Source: Bacillota bacterium (GTDB lineage Bacteria > Bacillota > Clostridia > Lachnospirales > Lachnospiraceae). From it: 64,000 nt of DNA. A model generated the notes under the pieces. That model saw nothing but the letters and a program-made list of their open reading frames with translations, had not been told where the DNA came from and searched no databases. Location of the stretch: the NCBI GenBank assembly GCA_023408815.1, contig JAEYJO010000058.1, forward strand, positions 87,951-151,950, written 5' to 3'. Position numbers and translations under genes: made by a program. Shown piece after piece: positions 8,782 through 17,724 of this stretch. Every line of letters begins with the position of its first letter. Position 1 is the first letter of the stretch.

Positions 8782-9810
8782 GTGAAATTGGATGAGCTAT
8801 CATCGGTGGACACGGCTCCTTTTTGTTTTGGAGGAAGAATGGATATGGGCGTATACCGGAAGGTGAGGAATAAGGTTGTTTCAGTAAAGGAGAATTCGAA
8901 GATTTATAAGCCGTATTATAATTATGCTGCGGGTATCAGCTCCAAGCAGCCCCCAATTTTCAATGAGAGTGGACAGCCCATGGAACTGTTTTTTATAAGA
9001 GATATGCATACCGCCCATAATCCATACGGCAATGTAGGAACGCATTTCCTGTGGGACCGCTATAACTGGGGACTGGACACGCACTTTTATACACATCGTG
9101 CCATGCTTGAGACTATGGGAAAGCCGGTAAGAAAGTATGGAATGCTGGGAGAATCCAGAGCGATAGTTCCAAAGGACTATCTTATGTTCGAGAAGCATAA
9201 GGGGCTTGCGCGAGAATTCGATGCTATATTTACTTATGATGAGAGGCTGTTAGATTCGCTGCAAAATGCTAAATATTACCCGATATGCGCGGAGGTGTGG
9301 TATGGGCGGGGTAATCCGGAAATCATACACTGTAATGCGTATGCTGAGAAGAATAAAAATATATCCATTCTTTGTTCCGACAAGCAAATGTGTGAGCTCC
9401 ATAAAGTGCGGGCGGAAATCGCGCGCCGCTGTAAAAGAAACCAGCTGGCGGATGTGATGGGAACTCTTGACGGAGGCGAATATGTGTCCATCGATGACAG
9501 CCTGAGGAACTATCGCTATTCCTTTGCCATTGAAAATGAACTGTCGGACTATTTTTTTACGGAGAGAATCACCAGCTGCTTCGCCGCCCAGACCATTCCC
9601 ATTTACCTTGGAGCGCGTAAGATAGACAGCTATTTTAATAAGGACGGAATCATAGAAATATCGTTAAAGGATACCGATAATATAGAAGCTGTTGTAAAGA
9701 AATGTACAAAAGAAGAATACGAGCGGAGGCTTCCTGCCATTCTGGACAATTATGAAAGAGTGCAGAGCTACTTCAATATGCAGGATTACCTATACGAAAA
9801 ATTGCTGTAA
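8782..9810 (+). CDS. glycosyltransferase family 10 (alpha-fucosyltransferase-like)
   Basis: Protein of about 330-345 residues whose C-terminal half carries the GT10 signature: FAIENELSDYFFTERI followed by QTIPIYLGARKI, where Glu and the TE pair contact the GDP-sugar. The N-terminal half has weaker similarity and would bind the acceptor. No signal peptide or membrane segment is seen, so it acts in the cytoplasm on a nucleotide-sugar donor, probably GDP-fucose. The start is uncertain: GTG 8782 has AAGGGGG upstream, while ATG 8839 or ATG 8845 lies just after GGAGGA. It stands alone between hpf and an M23 gene and is closed by a strong terminator. Confidence 0.72.
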   Translation: MKLDELSSVDTAPFCFGGRMDMGVYRKVRNKVVSVKENSKIYKPYYNYAAGISSKQPPIFNESGQPMELFFIRDMHTAHNPYGNVGTHFLWDRYNWGLDTHFYTHRAMLETMGKPVRKYGMLGESRAIVPKDYLMFEKHKGLAREFDAIFTYDERLLDSLQNAKYYPICAEVWYGRGNPEIIHCNAYAEKNKNISILCSDKQMCELHKVRAEIARRCKRNQLADVMGTLDGGEYVSIDDSLRNYRYSFAIENELSDYFFTERITSCFAAQTIPIYLGARKIDSYFNKDGIIEISLKDTDNIEAVVKKCTKEEYERRLPAILDNYERVQSYFNMQDYLYEKLL

Positions 9811-9815
9811 TGCAG

Positions 9816-9843
9816 GAGCGGGGAATAGAACCCCGCTCTTTTT
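9816..9843 (+). terminator. intrinsic terminator after the GT10-like gene
   Basis: Perfect 8-bp stem GAGCGGGG / CCCCGCTC with a 7-base loop, followed by five T. Confidence 0.9.
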
Positions 9844-9878
9844 CATATATTTTTATGAGGTATACCGGATGGTGAAAT

Positions 9879-10973
9879 ATGCAGTATCTGAAAAAAATAA
9901 AAAGGGCGGTAATTATAGAGTGTATTCTTCTTAGTTGTTTTGGGATCGTCTGGACAGCAGGATTTTTAAGAGACGGTTTTTCGGAAGAGGAAGATCAGGC
10001 GATAGAGCTGGAAGTGTTCGCGGAAAAAAAGTATATTAAATGGGTGGATTTCAATATATCTTACGAGGCCCTGTGTGAAGCCTATAAGTGGGATGTGGAC
10101 ACGTATAAGGAGAATCTGGAGGATAAGGAGGCGGTGCATGTAAACTGGATCGAGCTGCTTGCCTATGCGGGAGCTAAGAATGGAGGAAAGTTTCCCAAGG
10201 GAAGCGTATCGGAGATAAGCAAGGCCGCGCAGAAGATTACGTCCAAGGATACGACGATGAGAGAACTGACGAAGGATATGGAATATTATGCCTATTATTT
10301 GGAAGCGTATACCGCTGTGCTGGATGGCTTTGTAGGGGAGTATGAGATACAAAAGCCGATGGAGGACGGGACGGTAAAATGGCAGACGTGCTATGGATTA
10401 AAAGCCTTTTCTCCCGTGGCGAAAGGCTTTGCCTATAACGACTATGATGATTTCGGAACCTCCAGAAGCTACGGATATTCCAGGCCTCATCTCGGCCATG
10501 ACATGATGGGACAGGTGGGTACGCCCATTATTGCCATCGAATCCGGCTACGTGGAAGCTATCGGCTGGAACCAATACGGCGGATGGCGTCTGGGAATCCG
10601 CAGCTTTGATGGGAAGAGATATTATTACTATGCTCATCTGCGGCAGAACTTCCCCTATTTCAAGGAGTTAGAGGAGGGCAGCGTGGTTACTGCCGGACAG
10701 GTGATCGGATACATGGGACATACGGGCTACAGCACGAAGGAGAACGTGAACAATATCGAAGTAACCCATCTTCACTGGGGATTACAGCTTATTTTTGACG
10801 AGTCTCAGAAAGAGGGAAATAACGAGATATGGATCGATTGCTATAGTTTGACCAGATTTTTATATAAGAATCGCTCGGAGACTGTGAAAAATACGGAGAC
10901 AAAAGAGTGGTACCGGGTATATGATATGAAGGATCCGGCCGTGACGGAATATAATAGTAAGAATCTCCAATAA
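9879..10973 (+). CDS. M23 (LytM-type) metallopeptidase, membrane anchored
   Basis: Protein of 364 residues with one N-terminal membrane helix (about 10-29) and an outward C-terminal M23 domain that would cut peptidoglycan cross-bridges or stem peptides. Zinc and catalytic residues are readable: HxxxD at His204-Asp208 (HLGHD), His253 in YAHL, and HLH at 297-299. The region 35-170 between anchor and domain contains CEAYKWDVDTYKENL-like helical sequence with no named domain. Since all ligands are intact, it is probably an active hydrolase rather than a spore SpoIIQ-type scaffold. No promoter consensus is obvious in the 36-base gap after the preceding terminator. Confidence 0.87.
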   Translation: MQYLKKIKRAVIIECILLSCFGIVWTAGFLRDGFSEEEDQAIELEVFAEKKYIKWVDFNISYEALCEAYKWDVDTYKENLEDKEAVHVNWIELLAYAGAKNGGKFPKGSVSEISKAAQKITSKDTTMRELTKDMEYYAYYLEAYTAVLDGFVGEYEIQKPMEDGTVKWQTCYGLKAFSPVAKGFAYNDYDDFGTSRSYGYSRPHLGHDMMGQVGTPIIAIESGYVEAIGWNQYGGWRLGIRSFDGKRYYYYAHLRQNFPYFKELEEGSVVTAGQVIGYMGHTGYSTKENVNNIEVTHLHWGLQLIFDESQKEGNNEIWIDCYSLTRFLYKNRSETVKNTETKEWYRVYDMKDPAVTEYNSKNLQ

Positions 10974-11014
10974 ATTAACCAATTTATCGACACTTTTCTT
11001 AGTGAATTGGCACA

Positions 11015-11043
11015 TTGACGAAGCCGGAGCCAGTTGATAATAT
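11015..11043 (+). promoter_or_regulatory. promoter upstream of the first LacI gene
   Basis: -35 TTGACG at 11015-11020, 17-base spacer, -10 TAATAT at 11038-11043. It could drive the LacI-chemoreceptor-LacI group. Confidence 0.6.
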
Positions 11044-11084
11044 GAACATATGGCATTTTTGACATCATTGATGAGAAAGACAGT

Positions 11085-12122
11085 GTGGCGGAGAGTGTGG
11101 GCTTAGCGAAGAGAGACGAAGTTACTGAGAAATTAACAATTAAAGATGTGGCGGAAAGTCTTGGTGTCAGCGAGAGTACCGTATCCAGAGCCATCTCTGG
11201 AAAGGGAAGAATCGGTGAGGCTACGAGAAGAAGAGTGTTCGACTACATTGAGGAGCATAATTATATGCCGGGCATTGGCTCAAATGGACTGATTTCCGGC
11301 AGGACCCGCAACATTTGCTGGGTGATGCCCGGAGATTGTAATGTGGTGGAGATTCCCTTTTTTCAACAGTGTATGACGGGACTTTTAGAAGTGACGGAGA
11401 CCTTCGGCTATAATCTCCTGGTTACATCCAGCAGCCAGAACGACATTTCTCATCTGAAGAATCTTGTTGGCAACCGTAAGGCGGACGGCATCGTGTTGGC
11501 GAGGACGAATGTGGATGATTTGGCCATCGATTTCCTTAAAGGAAAGAAAGTTCCCTTTCTTGCGATCGGAAGCTACGACGACGAGAATGTTCTGCGCGTG
11601 GATCACGACCACAAGGCGGCGTGCAAGGAGTTCACCTCCATGTTGATCCTTAAGGGCTGTGAGAAAATAGGTCTCATAGGAGGCAATAAAAGGCTTATTG
11701 TCAATCTGAGCCGTTATACAGGCTACGAGGAGGCGATGGTGCAGGCGGGAAGAAGTGCCGACCAGGGTCTGGTTTATATGGATGTAGAGAACTATGTGGC
11801 GGCGGAGATCGCGGTAGAAGAACTGCTTCGAAAGAAGGTGGATTGCCTTCTGTGTACGGATGACTCCATTTGTCTCTATGTGCTTAATAAGCTGAATAAG
11901 GAAAATGTCGAAGTTCCTCACAACGTAAAGGTAGGTTCTTTTTATGACAGCAGCCTTTTGGAGAATCGTATACCCGCAATAAGTTCTATCGATTTCGATG
12001 CCTGCGAGCTTGGAAGGAATGCCGGGAAAATATTAATCGATTATATGGAGGGCAAGGAGGTCAATACGAACAATCTGTTCGGATATGAGATCCGCCTGAA
12101 GGAATCGACCAAGGATTATTGA
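11085..12122 (+). CDS. LacI family transcriptional regulator (paralogue 1)
   Basis: Regulator of 345 residues with an N-terminal LacI helix-turn-helix (about 18-37: LTIKDVAESLGVSESTVSRA), a hinge reading SGKGRIGE, and a periplasmic-binding-protein-like effector domain with LNSR-type segments. It probably binds a sugar effector and represses the galactan locus. The start is GTG 11085 or GTG 11097; the latter has GGAGAG upstream but too close. It is clearly paralogous to the LacI protein at 14284: both share recognition-helix residues STVSRA / TTVSRA, the SGKGRIGE hinge and an RKxDGxVLART segment. The two flank a chemoreceptor gene. A TTGCGCAG half-palindrome sits just downstream. Confidence 0.92.
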   Translation: MAESVGLAKRDEVTEKLTIKDVAESLGVSESTVSRAISGKGRIGEATRRRVFDYIEEHNYMPGIGSNGLISGRTRNICWVMPGDCNVVEIPFFQQCMTGLLEVTETFGYNLLVTSSSQNDISHLKNLVGNRKADGIVLARTNVDDLAIDFLKGKKVPFLAIGSYDDENVLRVDHDHKAACKEFTSMLILKGCEKIGLIGGNKRLIVNLSRYTGYEEAMVQAGRSADQGLVYMDVENYVAAEIAVEELLRKKVDCLLCTDDSICLYVLNKLNKENVEVPHNVKVGSFYDSSLLENRIPAISSIDFDACELGRNAGKILIDYMEGKEVNTNNLFGYEIRLKESTKDY

Positions 12123-12146
12123 AATCTATCATTTTAGATTTGGTGT

Positions 12147-12154
12147 TTGCGCAG
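12147..12154. promoter_or_regulatory. candidate LacI-family operator before the chemoreceptor gene
   Basis: TTGCGCAG, one base from the palindrome TTGCGCAA found twice upstream of the solute-binding protein gene. It has the central CpG usual for LacI-family sites and lies 50 bases before the chemoreceptor start. Confidence 0.4.
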
Positions 12155-12203
12155 TTGCCTGTTCATGTTAATGGAATGATCGAATAACATGAAGAGGTGG
12201 AAT

Positions 12204-14264
12204 ATGGTAAAATCTAAACGTGTAAGAAATAAATGGAAGAAGAATCTGTTCTCGACCATACGGTTCAAGCTGGCGGGTTCTTACTGTTTGTTAATAGGAT
12301 TTATTATTATAGCAGGGGTGGCGGCGTACACCTCTGCTTCTGGTGCTATAAAAGTGAATTATAAAACATTTACCCTGCAATCGCTGGACATGCTGGGAGA
12401 ATATCTGGAATTTGGATTCGATACGGTAAGCGGTGCGGCGGTGGTATATTTGTCGGATACCAATGTGACGGATTATCTGACCGGAGGCATGGCAGCGAAG
12501 AAGGCAGACCAATCCACTTATTATACAGACAAGAAGTCGGAGATTACCACGAAGGTAACCGCCGACACTTTTTTACAAAGTATCTATCTTTTCTCGGATA
12601 GTGTTCCCTCCTTATCTACGAATAAGAAATCTACTTTAAATATGTTCTCGGAATATACGCAGTCCGAGCAGGGAAAAGCCTTGCTGGAAGACACCCAGAC
12701 CTATTACTGGTTCGGCAAGCCTTCTATCATTGACGAAACTTTAAATGTCGACAGCAATAATTATGCGATTCGCATGGTGAAAGCTTTTTACCGGAAGGAT
12801 GCCTTTCTCGCCATGGATATCGATAAGCAGGCGGTCACCGACATCCTGAACAAAATACAGATGGGAGAGAGTTGCAGAATCGCCTTTGTAACAGGAGATG
12901 GAGTAGAGATTTCCGGGAACGGAAGCAGAGAAACGTGTTTTTACGGTACCGATTTCTATGAGCGGGCCAAGGCTGAGGAGGAAAGCCTGGGAACGATGGA
13001 GAACGTGTCTCTTGAGGGAAGTGATTATTTGTTTCTATACCGCAAAGTTGCGGATACCGGGGCAATGGTATGCATGCTGATTCCCGAGTCGGAGATTACG
13101 GGACAGGTGGAGGATATCAAGTATCTGACTTTTTTTGTCATATTGGCATCCGTCCTCATTGCGCTTTTGATAGGCGGTGGAATCGCAGTGGGAATTAGCC
13201 AGGCTATTAAATATTTTATCGATAAGATGGAAATCATTACCAGTGGAGACATTTCTATTCGTCTGCACACGAATCGGAAGGATGAGTTCGGAACGCTGGC
13301 GAAGCATATGAATCACATGCTGGAAAGTATGAACGGGCTGATGGGTCATGTGAAAGCTGTGAGCCTTGAGGCAGCGCAGTCCGCACAGAATGTTGTAAAG
13401 TCCTCGGAGACTATTTCGGAATCTGCAGCTTATATATCGGCCGCCATAGGTCAGATAGAGCAAGGACTGTTCGAACAGGCTAGCGATACGAAGAACGGCG
13501 TGGAGAAGCTGGAGAGTCTGGCGAAACATATTGGAATTGTAGATACGGAAACTATGGAAATCAGGGAAATCGCCGGAGAAACGACCTTTGCCATCGGAGA
13601 CAGCATCGACAGAATGCACATTCTGAAGGAAAAGACAGAGGAAACCTCTGCGATAACTCAAAAAGTCATAGAGTCCATCGATGAGCTGAGAGTGAAATCA
13701 GGTCTGATAGGCGGCATCGTGGATACTATAGACAGCATTTCGGAAGAAACCACACTGCTGTCCTTAAATGCTGCCATCGAGGCGGCCAGAGCAGGTGCGG
13801 CGGGAAGGGGCTTTGCCATCGTGGCGGATTCTATCAGGAAGCTGGCAGACCAGTCTTTGACGGCAGCAAGCCAGATCAGAAGCATTGTGGATGAGATAAA
13901 AGAAGAAACAGTGCGTACGGTAAATGCGGCAAACGATGCGGGTGAGGTCATTAGCTATCAGGAAATTGCGGTAGAGGACATGCGCGATTCCTTTAATGGT
14001 ATGAAGGGGCAGGTGGAGGCCCTGGTGAAGAAGGTGGAAGCCATTGTGCTGAGCATCGAAAGGATGCGCACGGAAAAGGAAGAATCGGTGAATAAGATGG
14101 AACACATCTCGGAGGTGACAGCGGAGGCCTTTGAATCGATAACAGCGGCAAATGGAAAGACGAAGAACCAGGTGCATATCGTGGAAGAGCTTTCTATGCT
14201 TTCAGAAAAAATGCTTTATCAGGTAGAGCAGTTAGAAGCAGCGTTGGGAGAATTTCAAGTGTAA
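12204..14264 (+). CDS. methyl-accepting chemotaxis protein
   Basis: Transmembrane chemoreceptor of 686 residues: helix 1 (about 24-45), a large extracellular sensor (about 46-305), helix 2 (about 307-331), HAMP, then a long coiled-coil signalling domain with the tip LLSLNAAIEAARAGAAGRGF near residues 515-535. The tip keeps the AAIEAARAG core but has unusual SEETTLLS before it. The ATG at 12204 is preferred because AGAGGTGG precedes it; the ATG at 12189 overlaps that site. It lies between two LacI paralogues and upstream of a sugar importer, so a galacto-oligosaccharide-related signal is likely, though direct binding or sensing via the solute-binding protein cannot be told apart. Confidence 0.92.
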   Translation: MVKSKRVRNKWKKNLFSTIRFKLAGSYCLLIGFIIIAGVAAYTSASGAIKVNYKTFTLQSLDMLGEYLEFGFDTVSGAAVVYLSDTNVTDYLTGGMAAKKADQSTYYTDKKSEITTKVTADTFLQSIYLFSDSVPSLSTNKKSTLNMFSEYTQSEQGKALLEDTQTYYWFGKPSIIDETLNVDSNNYAIRMVKAFYRKDAFLAMDIDKQAVTDILNKIQMGESCRIAFVTGDGVEISGNGSRETCFYGTDFYERAKAEEESLGTMENVSLEGSDYLFLYRKVADTGAMVCMLIPESEITGQVEDIKYLTFFVILASVLIALLIGGGIAVGISQAIKYFIDKMEIITSGDISIRLHTNRKDEFGTLAKHMNHMLESMNGLMGHVKAVSLEAAQSAQNVVKSSETISESAAYISAAIGQIEQGLFEQASDTKNGVEKLESLAKHIGIVDTETMEIREIAGETTFAIGDSIDRMHILKEKTEETSAITQKVIESIDELRVKSGLIGGIVDTIDSISEETTLLSLNAAIEAARAGAAGRGFAIVADSIRKLADQSLTAASQIRSIVDEIKEETVRTVNAANDAGEVISYQEIAVEDMRDSFNGMKGQVEALVKKVEAIVLSIERMRTEKEESVNKMEHISEVTAEAFESITAANGKTKNQVHIVEELSMLSEKMLYQVEQLEAALGEFQV

Positions 14265-14283
14265 GGGGTAGGAATGGAGTGCT

Positions 14284-15282
14284 ATGGACGGTAAGAAAAA
14301 GATAAATTATGTAGAAATGGCAAAGAAGCTGGGGGTTTCCAGAACTACCGTCTCCCGCGCCATGTCGGGGAAAGGGAGAATCGGAGAAGATACGCGTAAG
14401 ATGATACGGGATTATGCGGTGAATGTCTGCGGCTATTCGGAGCTATCCTCTGAAGAAAAGAAGGGCAGGACAAATAATATCGCACTTGTCATTCCCAATA
14501 ACTGGAGGATCATCGACCTTCCGTTTTTCCAGCGCTGTATGATCGGAATAACAGAAATTGCCATGGTCAATGATTATGATACCATTATTGTAATGACTGG
14601 GGACAGAGATATCGGAAGCCTGGAGCGAATCGTGAACAGCAGGAAGGTGGACGGCTTTGTATTGGCGAGAACCTATGTGGATGATGTGTTTGTGAAATAT
14701 TTAAAGGGAGTGAACATGCCTTTTGTGACCTTAGGAAGCATTGATGATCCGGAAGTGGTACAGATAGATAACGACCACGAGGAGGCTTGCCGGGATATGG
14801 TATCCACTATGGTTTTAAAGGGGATGCGCAAAATTGCGATGATTGGAAACAACCGAAGCCATATTGTCACCAATGCCAGATTCAATGGCTATTGCTCAGG
14901 TCTGGAGGACAACCGCATCGGAGTAAATCCCGACTACGTATTCCTGGATGTGCACAATAAGCTGAAAGCGGAGAAAATCGTGGACGAAATTATAATGAAA
15001 AAAATAGATGGAATCCTATGTATGGACGATACGCTGTGCCGGTGGATTCTTACCAAGCTACGCCGCGAGCACATTCGGGTACCGGGGCAGATAAAAGTCG
15101 CCTCCTGCTACGACAGCGAGGTGCTGGAGGATTATACGCCCTCTGTCACCTCCATCCGGTTCGATGCTATCGAACTCGGCAGTGTTGCCTGCAAGGTTCT
15201 GTTAGATTTGATCAATGGAAATAAAGTGGATGTAAGGACGCTGTTAGGTTATGAAATCATCTTCAGGGAATCTACCAAGTGA
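14284..15282 (+). CDS. LacI family transcriptional regulator (paralogue 2)
   Basis: Regulator of 332 residues, N-terminal helix-turn-helix at about 8-27 (NYVEMAKKLGVSRTTVSRAM), hinge SGKGRIGE, and a sugar-binding-protein-like core. It lies 19 bases after the chemoreceptor and 259 bases before the solute-binding protein gene. It is paralogous to the protein at 11085: the DNA-contacting residues are nearly the same, so both may read related operators while responding to different effectors. GGAG 14275-14278 precedes the ATG. The downstream spacer holds four palindromes with a central CpG, the obvious candidate targets. Confidence 0.92.
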   Translation: MDGKKKINYVEMAKKLGVSRTTVSRAMSGKGRIGEDTRKMIRDYAVNVCGYSELSSEEKKGRTNNIALVIPNNWRIIDLPFFQRCMIGITEIAMVNDYDTIIVMTGDRDIGSLERIVNSRKVDGFVLARTYVDDVFVKYLKGVNMPFVTLGSIDDPEVVQIDNDHEEACRDMVSTMVLKGMRKIAMIGNNRSHIVTNARFNGYCSGLEDNRIGVNPDYVFLDVHNKLKAEKIVDEIIMKKIDGILCMDDTLCRWILTKLRREHIRVPGQIKVASCYDSEVLEDYTPSVTSIRFDAIELGSVACKVLLDLINGNKVDVRTLLGYEIIFRESTK

Positions 15283-15315
15283 TGGGAAATCGATAGTATG
15301 CCATAGTCCCAAAGG

Positions 15316-15354
15316 TGCGCACGAACGAAAAATAAGGTGCGCAAAATTGCGCAA
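15316..15354. promoter_or_regulatory. upstream cluster of three candidate LacI operators
   Basis: TGCGCA at 15316-15321 and 15338-15343, each preceded by GG, and TTGCGCAA at 15347-15354. All are palindromes with a central CpG. They lie about 110-150 bases upstream of the predicted transcription start, where looping with the downstream site would be possible. Confidence 0.5.
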
Positions 15355-15428
15355 ATAAGGGTTGAAAAAGATTCGAAAAATGTGCAAATAGATGAAAAAT
15401 AAAACGCAACAAAAGTATATTCTGTCAA

Positions 15429-15482
15429 TAGACAACAATGAGAGATTTTAGTATGATATTTTCAGAACAAGCAATTGCGCAA
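15429..15482 (+). promoter_or_regulatory. promoter and overlapping operator of the sugar ABC operon
   Basis: -35 TAGACA at 15429-15434, 17-base spacer, -10 TATGAT at 15452-15457. The palindrome TTGCGCAA at 15475-15482 lies about 12 bases after the expected start, a classical repressor position. Confidence 0.55.
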
Positions 15483-15541
15483 ACGAGAGCAACGTTCTGA
15501 AGAATAATAACAGTTGATACAATCATTTGGGAGGAAAGAGA

Positions 15542-16915
15542 ATGAAGAAAAAATTAGTAAGCACCGTTTTAGCGGCTGCATTAACGGTTTCCCTATTAGC
15601 GGGCTGCGGCGGAGGTGCCGGGACGGCGAGCCAGACCACAGGAACCGATGAAACAACCACGGAGGCAGCTTCTGCTGCGGAAACAGCAGAAGACGAGGCG
15701 CAGGCTGATACCGGAGCTGCCGGAGAAGAGAAGCTGACCGTATGGTGCTGGGATCCGGCATTCAACATCAACGCGATGAACAAAGCGGCTGAGGTTTATC
15801 AGAAGGATCATCCGAACTTCGTATTGGAAGTGGTAGAGACACCTTGGGAGGACGTTCAGACGAAGCTGACCACGGCGGCCACCTCAGGAAATCTCGAAAC
15901 GCTGCCGGATATTCTCTTAATGCAGGATGCGGCATTTCAGAAGAATGTAATCAGTTATCCCGATGCATTTACAGATCTTACGGGTAAGTTGGATTACAGC
16001 CAGTTCTCAGCAGGTAAGGTAGGATTTTCCACGGTAGACGGCAAGAACTACGGCGTACCCTTCGACAACGGTGCGGTTATCGCTTCATACAGAACAGATT
16101 TGCTGGAGCAGGCAGGGTACACAATTTCTGATTTTGAAAATATCACATGGTCCGATTTCATCGAAAAGGGAAAAGTTGTTCTTGAGAAAACCGGAAAACC
16201 AATGCTCTCCTGTGTGGGTGGTGAATCCGATATCATCGTAATGATGCTTCAGTCCGCAGGCGGCAGCTTCTTCGGAGACGATGGTTCCGCGCAGCTGGTT
16301 GACAACGCCATTTTGGAAGAGGTTATGAGCACCTATGCGGAACTGGTCAAGAGCGGTGTCCTCGTAGAAGTGAACGACTGGGATTCCTACATCGGAACTC
16401 TTAACAGCGGAGCGGTTGCAGGAACCATGGCCGGATGCTGGATTATGGCTTCTATTCAGGCGGCTGACGATCAGGCCGGCAACTGGGGAATAACGAACAT
16501 GCCTAAATTAGATAACGTAGCGACAGCTACCAATTATGCAAACCAGGGCGGTTCCAGCTGGGCAATCACATCCAACTGCCAAAACGTAGATCTTGCGGCT
16601 GACTTCATGGGCACTACCTTCGGTGGAAGCGTGGAATTCTATGAATCCATTCTGAATACAGGTGCGATCGCATGCTACTTGCCGGCAGGCGACAGCGATA
16701 TGTACGGTGCATCCAACGATTTCTTCGGAGGAGAAGCAGTATATGCGAAAATCATCGATTTTGCGGGACAGATTCCTGCTTGCAACACGGGCGTTTATTT
16801 CTATGAAGCACGTGATGCCGTAGCGACAGCAATTACAAATATTGTATCCGGCGCGGATGTTGCCAGTGAGCTTCAGGTGGCTCAGGATACTGTAAATTTT
16901 GCAATGGGACAATAA
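15542..16915 (+). CDS. sugar ABC transporter solute-binding lipoprotein
   Basis: Extracellular family 1 solute-binding protein of 457 residues. A lipoprotein signal with lipobox LLAGC (Cys22) anchors it to the membrane outer face, followed by a Thr/Ala/Glu-rich linker and a binding core starting EEKLTVWCWDPAFN. ATG 15542 is chosen because GGGAGG (15529-15534) is 7 bases upstream. With GH42 and GH53 downstream it probably captures beta-1,4-galacto-oligosaccharides. Two permeases follow, but a TauE/SafE gene intervenes. No ATPase is in the window, so a shared MsmX/UgpC-type ATPase encoded elsewhere is likely, as is common for family 1 importers in Firmicutes. Confidence 0.92.
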   Translation: MKKKLVSTVLAAALTVSLLAGCGGGAGTASQTTGTDETTTEAASAAETAEDEAQADTGAAGEEKLTVWCWDPAFNINAMNKAAEVYQKDHPNFVLEVVETPWEDVQTKLTTAATSGNLETLPDILLMQDAAFQKNVISYPDAFTDLTGKLDYSQFSAGKVGFSTVDGKNYGVPFDNGAVIASYRTDLLEQAGYTISDFENITWSDFIEKGKVVLEKTGKPMLSCVGGESDIIVMMLQSAGGSFFGDDGSAQLVDNAILEEVMSTYAELVKSGVLVEVNDWDSYIGTLNSGAVAGTMAGCWIMASIQAADDQAGNWGITNMPKLDNVATATNYANQGGSSWAITSNCQNVDLAADFMGTTFGGSVEFYESILNTGAIACYLPAGDSDMYGASNDFFGGEAVYAKIIDFAGQIPACNTGVYFYEARDAVATAITNIVSGADVASELQVAQDTVNFAMGQ

Positions 16916-16927
16916 ACTTAAGAAAGA

Positions 16928-16954
16928 AGGGGAGCGGCCCTCGGGTCGTTCCCT
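16928..16954 (+). other. stable mRNA hairpin after the solute-binding protein gene
   Basis: The arm 16928-16940 pairs with 16943-16954 through about 12 pairs with one bulged G. No T-run follows, so it is unlikely to be a full terminator. A hairpin in this position often protects the binding-protein mRNA and raises its level relative to the permeases. Confidence 0.5.
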
Positions 16955-16966
16955 ATCAATTACATC

Positions 16967-17686
16967 ATGGACTATTTAATGATAATCGCGGCCCTGCTCG
17001 CCTTTTTCGTAAAAGGGATAAGCGGCTTTGCGAATACGCTGGTATTCACTACCATAACCGGTTTTGGATACAACAATGTGAATATTACCCCGGTAGAGCT
17101 TATTTTAGGGTATCCGACCAATCTTGTCATCGCATGGAAGGAAAGGAGGAATACGGATTATAAAATATGGCTTCTTCCGGCGCTTCTCGTATGTTTGGGA
17201 AGCATTCCCGGAATGCTTTTTTTAAAAAGCGGAGATGCGCAGTATATAAAAATATTCTTCGGGATCATCGTTATAGGTCTCGGAGTGGAGATGTTGTTTC
17301 GGGAATATAAAATCAAGCAGAGAAAATCCTCAAAACTGGTGCTCTTCATTATTGGGGCGCTTTCCGGACTGCTTAGCGGTTTATATGGAGTCGGCGCTCT
17401 ATTGGCCGCATATATGAGCAGAACGACTAAGGACAGCAGCTCCTTTAAAGGAAATATCTGCGTTGTATTTATCGTGGAAAATACGTTCCGAATTATTGTA
17501 TACATAATTTTAGGGATTATTAATAAAGAGATTTTTGTAAAAGCCGTTTCGCTGATTCCTTTTATGGCGCTTGGGCTGGCAGGAGGAATGCTTAGTTCCA
17601 AGTTCATACCGGAGAAAACAGGAAAGATGTTAGTGATCATTATGCTGATCATTTCCGGAGCGGTATTGGTTATAAATAATATTTAA
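16967..17686 (+). CDS. TauE/SafE (TSUP) family membrane transporter
   Basis: Membrane protein of 239 residues with about seven to eight hydrophobic helices in two halves. The N-terminal half has AFFVKGISGFANTLVF and the second half the matching GALSGLLSGLYGVGALLAAY, the duplicated glycine motif typical of the TSUP family (TauE, SafE), which exports sulfite, sulfonates or organic acids. It sits between the solute-binding protein and the two permeases, which is not a standard part of a sugar importer. The ATG has only a weak ribosome binding site and lies just after a stable hairpin, suggesting low translation. The exported compound is unknown. Confidence 0.85.
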   Translation: MDYLMIIAALLAFFVKGISGFANTLVFTTITGFGYNNVNITPVELILGYPTNLVIAWKERRNTDYKIWLLPALLVCLGSIPGMLFLKSGDAQYIKIFFGIIVIGLGVEMLFREYKIKQRKSSKLVLFIIGALSGLLSGLYGVGALLAAYMSRTTKDSSSFKGNICVVFIVENTFRIIVYIILGIINKEIFVKAVSLIPFMALGLAGGMLSSKFIPEKTGKMLVIIMLIISGAVLVINNI

Positions 17687-17724
17687 ACAGAGGCTGCATA
17701 GCTAACGGAGAGAGGAGGAGGCAA

